A stretch of 25,749 nt of DNA, taken from assembly GCA_002325785.1 (NCBI GenBank), contig DCSU01000139.1, positions 1 through 25,749 of the forward strand, given 5' to 3'. The first letter of the stretch is position 1; every line of letters starts with the position of its first letter. A program made the position numbers and the translations under genes. Shown here in pieces: positions 13,553 to 22,039 of the stretch. Below the pieces are notes generated by a model. That model did no database searches. It saw only the letters and a list, made by a program, of their open reading frames with translations, and had not been told where the DNA came from. The stretch comes from Bacteroidales bacterium UBA1458 (GTDB taxonomy: Bacteria > Bacteroidota > Bacteroidia > Bacteroidales > VadinHA17).

Positions 13553-13560
13553 TAACTTTG
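13553..13560 (+). promoter_or_regulatory. -7 box upstream of sprE/porW (TAACTTTG)
   Basis: Exact TAnnTTTG match about 48 bp before the TTG start at 13609. No TTTG lies at ideal -33 spacing; the nearest, 13537-13540, is too close (12-bp gap). Confidence 0.5.
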
Positions 13561-13608
13561 AATACTATTGGCACGCCTGTTAAGTTATAGTGTATAAAGC
13601 CTCATTAT

Positions 13609-16266
13609 TTGAGATTACGGCATAAAGAATTCTTTGCAGCGGTGATAGTCGCGTTCACCCTGATTCTTGCCGGTTGTTCCGTTGAAAAGAACACCGGCGC
13701 CAGCCGTTTCTATAACTCACTGATTTCAAAATACAATATATGGTTCAACGGCAACGAGGCCTATAAGTCAGGGGTGGAAAAGGTAAGATCATCGCACCGC
13801 GATGATTACAGCACCCTCATCCCTGTCTTTGAATATTCATCCGCCGAGTCGGTCAGGGCAGCCTCAGCGGATATGGAACGGGCCGTGCAGAAGGCCTCCA
13901 AGGTGATCGCTCTCCACTCCATCACTGCCCGGCCCGATGAGAAGGGCCGCAGGGGGGACAATTCGCGGAGCGATGAGTTCTACAACAGGCGGGAGTATAA
14001 TGAGTGGGTGGATGACGCCTATTTACTCATGGCCAAGGCTCAGTTCTACCAGAAAAATTTCATGGCAGCCAGGTCATCCTTCGCCTATGCCGTCAGTATT
14101 GCCACTGACCCTGACCTCGTCACCGAGGCTGGCATTTGGATGGCGCGAATACAGACCGAAGAGGGTAACAATGCGGAGGCATCGCGGCTGCTCCAGGAGA
14201 CAGGCGAACCGAATGACCTGTCAAAGGCCCTGATGTCAATGTACTACTCCACCCAGGCTGATATAGCCCTCCGCCAGAAACGGTTCGGCGACGCCGTCAT
14301 CCCTCTCACCAAAGCGGTCGACTTCACCGGTGACAAGCACACCAGGGTGCGCCTCACCTACCTCCTTGCACAGGTATGCAGGGAGGCAGGAGACAATAAT
14401 CTCTCCACCCGTTATTTCAGCCAGGTGATAAAGATGAACCCCTCCTATGACCTGGAGTTCAATGCCGGCATCAATCTCGCCGGGGTGGCGGACATATCGC
14501 ATGGCGACGCTGATGATCTCATGAAATCGCTGCGCAGGATGCTTCGCGACTCCAAGAACAAGGATTACCTTGATCAGATTTACTTTGCCCTCGGTGAGCT
14601 GGAAAAACGTATGGGCAACACTGACGAGGCCCTGAAGCTCTGGTCACAGTCGGCTGCCAGCAGCACGGTGAACAGCCGCCAGAAGGCGCGTTCATACCTG
14701 GCCCTTGGCGGACACTACCTTGCGCAGCCGGAGTATATGAATGCATGGCTCTATTATGACAGTGCCACCTACCTGATTGATGATAAGTTCCCCGGTTATG
14801 ACCTCATAAGCCGCAGGGCTTCGGACCTGGGTGAGTATGCCGGTTTCCACAGTGTGGTGGTCACCGAAGACAGTCTCCGCCGGGTGGCCGGCATGAGCGC
14901 TTCGGAACGTGACGCCCTTATCGCAGGTATCATCCGTTCGGTGGAGGAGGAACAGACACAAGACCGGAGCAGCGAGGGAAGCGACAGGTACAACATGGGG
15001 CAATACTACGAGAACGAACAGCGCTCCCGCGGAGCCATCTCCGCCGAAGGAGGATGGTACTTCTACAACCAGTCGGCCCTCACCTTCGGCCGTACCGAGT
15101 TCAGACGCCGCTGGGGCGACAGGAGACTCGAAGACAACTGGCGCAGAGCAAACAAGGCCCGCGCAGCCTTCAGCAACGGCTCACCTTCGGAGAACGGCGA
15201 GGAGAATGAGCAGGCCGACAGCGCCGGGGTGGCGGCCGACAGGACCAAAGAGTACTACCTTAGAAACCTCCCGCTGACAGACTCACTGATGAGACTCTCC
15301 GTAGCCAGGAGCGCAGGAGCACTGCTGGGTGAAGGAAAAATTCTTGCAACACGCCTCGCCGACACTCTGGCTGCTGCCAGCTCGTTTGAGGAGGCAGCAC
15401 GTACAGGCAATGATGACAATATCAGGGCAGAGGCGCTCTATGAGCTCTACCGTCTGCTCCGCATAAGCGACCCGCCACGGGCAGATAGACGACGGGCTGA
15501 ACTGCTGTCCTCCTTCCCCCTGTCAGAATACGCCCTCATTCTCTCTGACCCCGACTATGTAAGAAAGCACCAGGAGATGGCTGACAGGGCCGTCAGGAGC
15601 TACAATGACGCATACAACGCCTTTGCTGAGGAGAGATATGCAGACACCCGTACCATCTGCACCGGGGCAATCAGCCTCTTCCCCGGCGATGAGCTTGTTC
15701 CCAAATTCATGCTCCTTGACGCCATGGCCTCCGGCGCCCTGTCTGGAGAGATAGCTTACAAGGAGGGGCTTGACTCACTCGTTGCCAGGTACCCCAACAC
15801 CGCAGAGGGCAGGAGAGCCGCCGAGATAAACGAGTTCCTGAGAAAAGAGATACCAGCCATAAAAATTGCCGAGGATACACGCATTGCTGCTGAACTATAT
15901 TTTGCCGATACGCTGCAACCACATTATGTGATTATTATTGCCGGAAACTTCCAGGCAAACATGAACCAGATGGTCTTTGACGTCATCAACTATAACCTCG
16001 ACAACTATGCCGATAAGAACTACCGTACTGAGGGCACGGCAGTTGACAGGGGTTATATCCTGATAACCACCGGACCCTTTGAGAACGCCAGGGAAGCTGA
16101 CATCTGGCTCAGTGCATTCAACCCCTCTGAGACTGTGCGCGATGCTGCTACCGCGTCCCTGTCCGCTTACATCATAAGCCGCGATAACCTGGCAAAGTTC
16201 AGGGAAGACAAGAATATAGACAGATACATTATCTTCCACGGGAAAGAGTATAAAACTACCAGGTGA
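13609..16266 (+). CDS. sprE: T9SS-associated TPR lipoprotein SprE/PorW
   Basis: An 885-residue lipoprotein (signal MRLRHKEFFAAVIVAFTLIL, lipidated Cys23). Right after the Cys it has RFYNSLISKYNIWFNGNEAY and a VEKVRSSHRDDYSTLIPVFE stretch, which I recognise as the N-terminal signature of SprE/PorW, an outer-membrane-associated lipoprotein required for type IX secretion and gliding. TPR-like helical hairpins fill much of the rest (for example DDAYLLMAKAQFYQKNFMAA, QRSRGAISAEGGWYFYNQSA). The C-terminal ~110 residues resemble the SprE end domain (HYVIIIAGNFQANMNQ, GYILITTGPFENAREADIW). The start is TTG: no ATG or GTG precedes the signal peptide after the in-frame stop at 13588. PorX is encoded 15 bp downstream, so the two are probably co-transcribed. 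Confidence 0.9.
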   Translation: MRLRHKEFFAAVIVAFTLILAGCSVEKNTGASRFYNSLISKYNIWFNGNEAYKSGVEKVRSSHRDDYSTLIPVFEYSSAESVRAASADMERAVQKASKVIALHSITARPDEKGRRGDNSRSDEFYNRREYNEWVDDAYLLMAKAQFYQKNFMAARSSFAYAVSIATDPDLVTEAGIWMARIQTEEGNNAEASRLLQETGEPNDLSKALMSMYYSTQADIALRQKRFGDAVIPLTKAVDFTGDKHTRVRLTYLLAQVCREAGDNNLSTRYFSQVIKMNPSYDLEFNAGINLAGVADISHGDADDLMKSLRRMLRDSKNKDYLDQIYFALGELEKRMGNTDEALKLWSQSAASSTVNSRQKARSYLALGGHYLAQPEYMNAWLYYDSATYLIDDKFPGYDLISRRASDLGEYAGFHSVVVTEDSLRRVAGMSASERDALIAGIIRSVEEEQTQDRSSEGSDRYNMGQYYENEQRSRGAISAEGGWYFYNQSALTFGRTEFRRRWGDRRLEDNWRRANKARAAFSNGSPSENGEENEQADSAGVAADRTKEYYLRNLPLTDSLMRLSVARSAGALLGEGKILATRLADTLAAASSFEEAARTGNDDNIRAEALYELYRLLRISDPPRADRRRAELLSSFPLSEYALILSDPDYVRKHQEMADRAVRSYNDAYNAFAEERYADTRTICTGAISLFPGDELVPKFMLLDAMASGALSGEIAYKEGLDSLVARYPNTAEGRRAAEINEFLRKEIPAIKIAEDTRIAAELYFADTLQPHYVIIIAGNFQANMNQMVFDVINYNLDNYADKNYRTEGTAVDRGYILITTGPFENAREADIWLSAFNPSETVRDAATASLSAYIISRDNLAKFREDKNIDRYIIFHGKEYKTTR

Positions 16267-16281
16267 GGTGCTGAGGGAGAT

Positions 16282-17835
16282 ATGAGACAGATAAGAATTT
16301 TGTGGGTCGATGATGAAGTGGGGGTTCTCAGGTCACATATCCTATACCTTAAGGAAAAGGGGTTCGAGACCGACACATGCCAGTCCGGCAATGACGCCAT
16401 CAACATGGTCAGGGAAAAGGCCTATGACATCATCTTCCTTGACGAGTACATGCCGGGCCTCAGCGGCATAGAGACCCTCCGGCGCATCAAGGCCATCAGG
16501 CCCTCCATCCCTGTTGTCATGATCACCAAGAGCGAGGAGGAGGATATCATGGACGCAGCCATAGGCTCCCAGATAGCCGATTACCTTATCAAACCCGTCA
16601 AGCCGCAGCAGATTCTACTTTCCCTTAAGCGCATACTGGATATCGATGATATCGTCACACGCCAGACCACCTCCGTCTTCAGGGAAGAGTTCGGATCAAT
16701 AACCGATATGATCTCATCGGCCTCCACCTTCGAACAGTGGAGCGACCTGTACCGCAAGCTGGCCTTCTGGCAGGGAGAGCTGATCAGGTCATCAGACACC
16801 GGCATGAGGGAGGTGCTGCGCATGCAGGATTCAGATGCCAACAGGGCTTTTGGCAAGTACATATCAAACAATTACATACGCTGGATATCCACCGACGCCT
16901 CAGACAGACCGCTAATCTCCCCGGCGGTGATGTCAAAAAAGATCTTCCCCCTGATCAGGAAAAACGCACCGCTCTTCTTCATCGTTGTTGACAACATGCG
17001 CCTCGACCAGTGGCTGACGATGGCCGGTGACCTGAGCCAGATAATGCGTACCGTCTCCGAGGAACTTTACCTGAGCATCCTGCCTACCACAACACAGTAC
17101 TCACGAAATGCCCTCTTCGCCGGGTTAATGCCTGCGGCCATAGATGAACTGATGCCGGAGTACTGGATAAACGAAAACGATGAGGAGGGGAAAAACATCA
17201 ACGAGGAAAAGCTGCTTGGAAAAAACCTGCAGCGGGCCGGCATTACATGTAAATGGAGTTACAACAAGATCAGCTCTGACACCGATGGAAGGACTCTGAA
17301 TGATAAAATCACCCAGCTCATTGCCAATGACCTGAATGTTGTGGTTTATAATTTTGTCGACATGCTAAGTCATGCCAGAACGGAGATAGGCCTGATCCGT
17401 GACATGACGGGTGATGAAGCCTCCTGGCTCTCACTCACCCACTCATGGTTCATTCACTCGCCCCTGCTGGAACTGCTCAGGCTGGTATCGGCCAGGGGCG
17501 CCCGAGTGGTAATCACAACAGACCACGGCTCGATAAAGGTCCAGAAACCGGTGAGGGTAGTGGGCGACAGGCAGACGTCGGTGAACCTGCGTTACAAGAC
17601 CGGCCGCAACCTTGACTACAATGCCCGAGACCTGTTTGAGATCACCTCTCCCGGGAAGGTAGGCCTGCCGATGACAAACATCACCTCTAAGTACATCTTC
17701 GCCTGCGGCAATGACTTTCTCGTCTACCCGAACAACTACAACCAGATTGTTTCGTACTACCGTGATTCATTCCAGCACGGTGGCATTTCGCTGTACGAGA
17801 TGATGCTCCCCCTGATTACGCTGGAGCCGTTATAA
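16282..17835 (+). CDS. porX: T9SS response regulator PorX (receiver + PglZ domain)
   Basis: A 517-residue two-domain protein. The receiver (about 4-120) has Asp10/Asp11 in WVDDE, phosphoacceptor Asp54 in IIFLDEYMPG, Thr82 and Lys104. A helical linker leads to a C-terminal PglZ/alkaline-phosphatase-superfamily domain with all expected metal-site residues: Asp237 (FIVVDNMRLDQW), Thr271 (TTTQYSRNALFAG), Asp360 and His364 (VDMLSH), Asp414/His415 (ITTDHGS) and His499 (SFQHGG). PorX controls T9SS gene expression and secretion; structural work showed that phosphorylation drives dimerisation and that the PglZ domain is a phosphodiesterase/phosphatase acting on nucleotides. Its usual partner kinase PorY is not in this window. 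It lies 15 bp after sprE and 17 bp before tsaE. Confidence 0.95.
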   Translation: MRQIRILWVDDEVGVLRSHILYLKEKGFETDTCQSGNDAINMVREKAYDIIFLDEYMPGLSGIETLRRIKAIRPSIPVVMITKSEEEDIMDAAIGSQIADYLIKPVKPQQILLSLKRILDIDDIVTRQTTSVFREEFGSITDMISSASTFEQWSDLYRKLAFWQGELIRSSDTGMREVLRMQDSDANRAFGKYISNNYIRWISTDASDRPLISPAVMSKKIFPLIRKNAPLFFIVVDNMRLDQWLTMAGDLSQIMRTVSEELYLSILPTTTQYSRNALFAGLMPAAIDELMPEYWINENDEEGKNINEEKLLGKNLQRAGITCKWSYNKISSDTDGRTLNDKITQLIANDLNVVVYNFVDMLSHARTEIGLIRDMTGDEASWLSLTHSWFIHSPLLELLRLVSARGARVVITTDHGSIKVQKPVRVVGDRQTSVNLRYKTGRNLDYNARDLFEITSPGKVGLPMTNITSKYIFACGNDFLVYPNNYNQIVSYYRDSFQHGGISLYEMMLPLITLEPL

Positions 17836-17840
17836 ATAGT

Positions 17841-17848
17841 TATTTTTG
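17841..17848 (+). promoter_or_regulatory. TATTTTTG box 4 bp before tsaE
   Basis: Exact TAnnTTTG match, but only 4 bases separate it from the ATG at 17853. If functional, the transcript would be leaderless or start inside tsaE. Chance occurrence is possible, as tsaE may simply be read from the porX transcript. Confidence 0.3.
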
Positions 17849-17852
17849 CCGC

Positions 17853-18287
17853 ATGAAGATCGTGGTCACTGACAAAAGCCGGTTGCGCGATGCTGCCAGG
17901 CACTTCCTGCGGGAGACAGCCGGCAGACATATTTTTGCCTTCTACGGGCAGATGGGCTCGGGCAAGACAACCTTCATCAGGGCCATCTGCAACGAGCTGG
18001 GAGTGACAGACACCGTCACCAGCCCCACCTTCACCCTCATCAATGAGTACAAGAGGCCGGGCAACCCTCCTGTGTTTCACTTCGATTTTTACAGGATCAG
18101 GAAGATCACCGAGGTACTCGATTTTGGCATTGAGGAGTACTTTGACTCAGCCTCCCCCTGTTTCATGGAATGGCCGGAGCTCATCGAACCACTGTTGCCA
18201 CCCGCTACACTACGTTTATCAATTACCGTCACGGATGACGGCAGCAGGGTCATTGAGACCTTAGACCAGCCCCCGGTCAGTGGATGA
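17853..18287 (+). CDS. tsaE: tRNA threonylcarbamoyladenosine biosynthesis ATPase TsaE
   Basis: A 144-residue P-loop ATPase that works with TsaB-TsaD in making t6A37 on ANN-decoding tRNAs. Walker A is FYGQMGSGKTTFIRAIC, followed by the family blocks TVTSPTFTLINEY, VFHFDFYRI and GIEEYFDSASPCFMEWPELI, the last with the usual switch Trp. Length is typical. It is 17 bp after porX. tsaB and tsaD are not in the window. I infer read-through from sprE-porX, with the ald gene starting a separate unit 147 bp later. Confidence 0.95.
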   Translation: MKIVVTDKSRLRDAARHFLRETAGRHIFAFYGQMGSGKTTFIRAICNELGVTDTVTSPTFTLINEYKRPGNPPVFHFDFYRIRKITEVLDFGIEEYFDSASPCFMEWPELIEPLLPPATLRLSITVTDDGSRVIETLDQPPVSG

Positions 18288-18381
18288 CAGGGCAAGGGAC
18301 ACCGTGGCCGTAAAACAACCCCCGGTAAGCTGATCCCCCTTAATTAACTACTCTCTTCTGTTTTCTATGCGATTAAAATCT

Positions 18382-18389
18382 TAAATTTG
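18382..18389 (+). promoter_or_regulatory. -7 box upstream of alanine dehydrogenase gene (TAAATTTG)
   Basis: Exact TAnnTTTG match 45 bp before the ATG at 18435. A weak CTG at 18358-18360 would give a 21-bp spacer. The 147-bp gap after tsaE is otherwise featureless. Confidence 0.5.
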
Positions 18390-18434
18390 ATCTGCTGATA
18401 TTTATCTTCCGTGTAACCTTTAAAACGAAGCCAG

Positions 18435-19631
18435 ATGAGTGAACCGTCAAGAAGCGCATACATGCCGCGGGAAGAACTTATTGAGAAAGCTGTCAACAGG
18501 CGGCAGATGTCTGTAGGCATGCCCCATGACGTTCATGATGATGAGAAACGAATTGCCCTCACACCTGAGGCAGTGAAGATCCTTACTGATGCCGGCCACG
18601 AGATCTTTATGGAGGCCGGCGCCGGGCAGGATGCCGGCTTTTCCGACAGGGAATACAGTGACAACGGAGCTGTGGTGGTTGACACCTCCCAGCATATTTA
18701 CGGGTGTGACGTAGTCATAAAGATCGCCCCCTTCACCCAGAAGGAGGCTTCGATGCTCCGGGGCAACCAGATAGTCATCTCCTTCATGAATGCCGCCACC
18801 ATGGGCGAGGAGACAGTATCACAGATGATGCGCAAGCGCGTGACGGCGATGGCCAGTGAGAGGATCAAAGACAGTGACGGCATGTTCCCGGTGGTGGAAT
18901 CGATGAGCGAGATCAGCGGTATCACCTCCGTGCTCCTTGCCTCAGAATACCTCAGCACCACCTCGGGAGGCAAAGGGGTGATGCTGGGCGGGGTCACGGG
19001 AGTGACACCGACGGAGGTGATAATCATCGGAGCCAACACCGCGGGTGAATATGCCGCCCGTGCAGCCCTGGGCCTGGGTGCGATAGTAAGGGTGTTCGAC
19101 ACCTCTGTCCACCGTCTGCGTAACTTTCAGAACCTGCTCGGACAGAGACTCTATACCTCCACCTTCCATCCACAGGTGCTGCAGAAAGCGCTGAAATCGG
19201 CTGATGTGCTCATAGGCGCTCTCTCAAATGATATTCTCATGCCATGGTTCTATGTCACTGAGGAGATGGTCCAGGGGATGAAACGCGGATCGGTCATCGT
19301 TGACCTGAGCGTTGACACCGGGGGTTGCGTGGAGACGGCTGAACCCAGGGCGATAAAAGACCCCATCTATGAGAAACACGGGGTGATACACTATTCGGCA
19401 TGGAACCTCCCCTCGCGTGTCCCCAAGACAGCTTCAATAGCACTGAGCAACGTCTTCAGGCCACTGATGCAGGATATAGCCGAAGCCGGAGGCATAACAC
19501 CCATGCTCAAGTTCAACAATGGTCTGCGTGACGGTGTGTATATCTACAACGGCATTCTCACCAATGAGGTGCTGGGCCAGAAATTCGGCATACTCTCAAA
19601 GGATATCAACCTGCTGCTGGCAGCCTTCTGA
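18435..19631 (+). CDS. ald: Alanine dehydrogenase/PNT family protein
   Basis: A 398-residue member of the AlaDH/PNT family (alanine + NAD to pyruvate + ammonia + NADH). The substrate region holds DDEKRIALTPEAV (Arg39) and VVIKIAPF (Lys96), and the nucleotide fold has TEVIIIGANTAGEYAARAALGLGA with Asp222 after it. VDLSVDTGGC keeps the catalytic-type Asp294. Two departures from canonical Ald stand out: the FTYLHLAAD block containing the catalytic His reads ISFMNAAT, giving Asn119 in place of His, and the GxGxxG loop reads GANTAG. The N-terminus is about 25 residues longer than in classical enzymes. So it belongs to the family, but alanine dehydrogenase activity is inferred. A repeat array follows its stop. 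Confidence 0.82.
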   Translation: MSEPSRSAYMPREELIEKAVNRRQMSVGMPHDVHDDEKRIALTPEAVKILTDAGHEIFMEAGAGQDAGFSDREYSDNGAVVVDTSQHIYGCDVVIKIAPFTQKEASMLRGNQIVISFMNAATMGEETVSQMMRKRVTAMASERIKDSDGMFPVVESMSEISGITSVLLASEYLSTTSGGKGVMLGGVTGVTPTEVIIIGANTAGEYAARAALGLGAIVRVFDTSVHRLRNFQNLLGQRLYTSTFHPQVLQKALKSADVLIGALSNDILMPWFYVTEEMVQGMKRGSVIVDLSVDTGGCVETAEPRAIKDPIYEKHGVIHYSAWNLPSRVPKTASIALSNVFRPLMQDIAEAGGITPMLKFNNGLRDGVYIYNGILTNEVLGQKFGILSKDINLLLAAF

Positions 19632-19636
19632 ATAAG

Positions 19637-19669
19637 AGGCAGTAGGCAATAGGCAGTAGGCAGTAGTGT
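19637..19669 (+). repeat. Heptamer array C
   Basis: Four in-register units (GGCAGTA, GGCAATA, GGCAGTA, GGCAGTA at 19638-19665) followed by GTGT. The 33 bases are identical to 1770-1802 in array A. Downstream to about 19730, decayed words such as TTGGCAAAG, TTGGGCAGTAAG and GGCAATGTTGG continue. The array starts six bases after the ald stop, in the convergent ald/ldcA junction. Confidence 0.9.
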
Positions 19670-19763
19670 TGGCAAAGTTGGGCAGTAAGAATTAAGGTAT
19701 TGAGGAATGCAATATGCATGGCAATGTTGGTCTCAACAATAAGCTATGGCAACAGGCGGCAGG

Positions 19764-20678
19764 CTACTGCCAGCTCAGGACAGCCTCCTTGTCCGACTGG
19801 CGGATCTGCGCTGCGCGGCCGAGGTACAGCGCCCTGTTATCACTGATATGACCGGCCGGGAAATTGAAGAGCACCGGGTAACCGAACCCCCCTGCAACAT
19901 TCATCACCACCTCCTCAACGGTCTGGTTGAAGACATGCTCCCCCTCGGTAATCTTCTCCATGCCTCCCACAATCAGGGCAGCGAGGTTATGCATCATACC
20001 GGTCATCCGCATTGAGGTGAGCATACGATCAAGATGGTAAAACTGTTCACCTATCTCCTCTATAAACAGCACAGCACCTTCCGTATCAGGCTGCGCAGGC
20101 GTGCCATTGAGGCTGTAGATGAGAGAGATGTTGCCGCCAATGACCGGACCCGTTGCCGTAAATGAGGCCTTGTAACCAGTTTTCCATATCACCGGGTCCG
20201 GCTCACCCCTGAGCGCCCTGACCATTGTTTCATAGCATTTAGGTGAACAGTCGGGGTTGGAGTAGTTCAGCGGCATCTCTGCATGCAGTGATACCATGCC
20301 GCAAACGGTATTGAGCCAGAGGTGCAGGGAGGTGATATCACTGTAGCCCACATACCATTTCGGGTGGCTCTTCAGTGATGAAAAGTTGATACGGTCAACT
20401 ATTCTTGACATGCCGTATCCGCCGCGTGAGCAGAGGACAGCTTTTACCTCCGGGTTATCGGTGGCCCCCTGGATATCCTGTAGCCGCTCATCATCGGTCC
20501 CCGCAAAAGGACCGCTCCTGGTGAATACATGTTCGCCCAGTGTAACCCTGAAGCCGGACTCCTGAAGCATTTTAACCGCTTGAAGCACTACCTCCTGTTC
20601 TATGTGGCTTGCCGGCGTGACAATTGAAATGAGGTCACCCTCAACCAGGTATGGCGGAATAACAAGAGCTTTCATCAT
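19764..20678 (-). CDS. ldcA: LD-carboxypeptidase (peptidase family S66)
   Basis: A 304-residue S66 serine peptidase that removes the terminal D-Ala from murein tetrapeptides during peptidoglycan recycling. The N-terminal block LISIVTPAS is typical. The nucleophile is Ser113 in YVGYSDITSLHL, Glu207/Glu208 lies in VLFIEEIGEQFYHLDRML, and His277 in FNFPAGHISDN completes the Ser-Glu-His triad. CSRGGYGMSRI is another family block. No signal peptide, so cytoplasmic like other LdcA. Two adjacent ATGs (20678, 20675) are equivalent starts. It lies 36 bp after the alpha/beta-hydrolase-like gene and has its own TACTTTTG box in that gap. Confidence 0.93.
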   Translation of the reverse strand: MMKALVIPPYLVEGDLISIVTPASHIEQEVVLQAVKMLQESGFRVTLGEHVFTRSGPFAGTDDERLQDIQGATDNPEVKAVLCSRGGYGMSRIVDRINFSSLKSHPKWYVGYSDITSLHLWLNTVCGMVSLHAEMPLNYSNPDCSPKCYETMVRALRGEPDPVIWKTGYKASFTATGPVIGGNISLIYSLNGTPAQPDTEGAVLFIEEIGEQFYHLDRMLTSMRMTGMMHNLAALIVGGMEKITEGEHVFNQTVEEVVMNVAGGFGYPVLFNFPAGHISDNRALYLGRAAQIRQSDKEAVLSWQ

Positions 20679-20700
20679 TGGTCTGTCAGGTTGATAAAAC

Positions 20701-20708
20701 CAAAAGTA
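20701..20708 (-). promoter_or_regulatory. -7 box upstream of ldcA (TACTTTTG)
   Basis: On the minus strand TACTTTTG matches TAnnTTTG exactly, 22 bp before the ATG at 20678, within the 36-bp gap to the upstream gene. No good -33 element is visible. It may provide ldcA expression independent of the upstream gene. Confidence 0.4.
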
Positions 20709-20714
20709 GCTATT

Positions 20715-21866
20715 TTATGAGAGAAATGCAGCAGCCGCTGTGAAGAGACGGTCAAAAGTCCGGTCAACCTCCGCTGACAGTTCCCCGGGAAGCACGGGGA
20801 ACGGGTTTTCATGCGTGCATTGGTAGCGGGGAGACCATATCTCCAGGTCGGCGCCCTGAAGGGTTGCTGACACAGCCTCGGGCGGTATGACGAGGTCACC
20901 GGTAAGCGTGACAGCCCTGAACCTGTCCCCCGTATGGCTGAAAGGTCGGCCCTGACGGCTACTCAGCCGCTCCAGTGATGTCATGGAGTAAAACGCCTCA
21001 CCTTCAGGAGTGTCATTCATTATCTTCATAAGTCTGTCACTCTCTGTATGCTTATCCTTCACCGGCCATTCGAGATAATACGAGACCAGCCTCTCAAAAG
21101 CTTTGCTGTCCATGATAAGTTTAGATGTGCCGTTCATCATGCAGAAGGCGCTGCCGCCGCAGAAAAGCATGACACGGCTCTCAACGGGGAGAAGTGAGGG
21201 TTTTGAGATCATCATGACCTGTGTTGCCAGAGCCCCTATTGAATAGGCAAAGATATCCACAGGCCCTCCTCCCTTCAGCTGAGGGTGAGTCCCCTCTTTT
21301 ATTGAGCCTATGAGCGCGGCAAGATCTTTTACCGTCTGGTAACCTGACAGCATAAAGCGCTGCGGCGAGGCTGACATGCGGGTGCTCAGTGCCACGTTCA
21401 CGAAGGTTGCCATGCGTGTGTCAGGAATGGCCGAGGTGCGGGCAGCAACCAGGGGCACCATCAGATGCCTGTCGATCCAGCCGCGGGGCGAACGGTTCAT
21501 GTGGTAGGCGAAGGGAAAGAGCACAACAGGCCTTCCGGTATCGGAAGCCAGCCTCATACCCCACTGAATATATTTGTTCCAGCTGCGCTCATTAAGGCCG
21601 TGAAGCAGGATGATGGCACCCTTGCCTGCACTGTCGCGGGGCGAAAGAATATAGTACAGGAAATCGCGGTTTGCCAGCTCAAGCTCCCTTGACCTGAAGA
21701 GAGACCGGAAAAGGTCACCGGCACTCTTCCCGTCAGAAACACTGTAGCTCCCGGCAGAATGAAACACCTCAGCGGTAAGCCGTACACCGGTGCCAGGGAT
21801 GAGACCTTCAGTCATCCCTCCCCTGAAATATGCTGCCAGGTCTCTCTCTGTGGCTGTGTACCCCAT
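20715..21866 (-). CDS. Alpha/beta-hydrolase-like protein (DUF6051-like)
   Basis: A 383-residue cytoplasmic protein with an alpha/beta-hydrolase pattern: the oxyanion-hole loop GAIILLHGLNERSW (His89, Gly90), the nucleophile elbow DIFAYSIGALATQ with Ser209, then LTGDLVIPPEA supplying Asp324 and CTHENPFPVLPG supplying His352. Order and spacing fit a Ser-Asp-His triad. The elbow reads AYSIG, with Ala in the first Gly position. It looks like the Bacteroidota family called DUF6051, though I cannot confirm that assignment. The fold is well supported; the substrate is not known. The ATG at 21866 is the only good start. It is followed by ldcA, 36 bp away. Confidence 0.75.
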   Translation of the reverse strand: MGYTATERDLAAYFRGGMTEGLIPGTGVRLTAEVFHSAGSYSVSDGKSAGDLFRSLFRSRELELANRDFLYYILSPRDSAGKGAIILLHGLNERSWNKYIQWGMRLASDTGRPVVLFPFAYHMNRSPRGWIDRHLMVPLVAARTSAIPDTRMATFVNVALSTRMSASPQRFMLSGYQTVKDLAALIGSIKEGTHPQLKGGGPVDIFAYSIGALATQVMMISKPSLLPVESRVMLFCGGSAFCMMNGTSKLIMDSKAFERLVSYYLEWPVKDKHTESDRLMKIMNDTPEGEAFYSMTSLERLSSRQGRPFSHTGDRFRAVTLTGDLVIPPEAVSATLQGADLEIWSPRYQCTHENPFPVLPGELSAEVDRTFDRLFTAAAAFLS

Positions 21867-21976
21867 GATGAATTTTCTGCAAAAAAAACATAATAGTCAG
21901 TGGTCTCAAAATAATAGGTGCCCCCTTCCCTGTGTGGGGCCATAACCCTTCTCCGGGGGACAAAAACGGCTCCACA

Positions 21977-22007
21977 GGGGTGAAAATCGCCCGCACATTT
22001 TCATCCC
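21977..22007. promoter_or_regulatory. 11-bp inverted repeat upstream of LytTR gene
   Basis: GGGGTGAAAAT (21977-21987), a 9-nt loop, then ATTTTCATCCC (21997-22007). Ten of 11 positions are complementary and the eleventh is a G-T pair. It ends 24 bp before the TACTTTTG box, where an operator next to the -33 region would sit. Candidate regulator-binding site; a hairpin is the alternative. Confidence 0.5.
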
Positions 22008-22031
22008 AAAACCTGACACCGCTAAAAGTGT

Positions 22032-22039
22032 TACTTTTG
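22032..22039 (+). promoter_or_regulatory. -7 box upstream of LytTR gene (TACTTTTG)
   Basis: Exact TAnnTTTG match only 2 bp before the ATG at 22042. A transcript starting 5-8 bp downstream would exclude that ATG and favour the in-frame ATG at 22057. Confidence 0.45.

Noticed and set aside
18288..18434. Riboswitch or small RNA before the alanine dehydrogenase gene
   Set aside because: Only a -7 box stands out; I found no convincing stem or known aptamer core.
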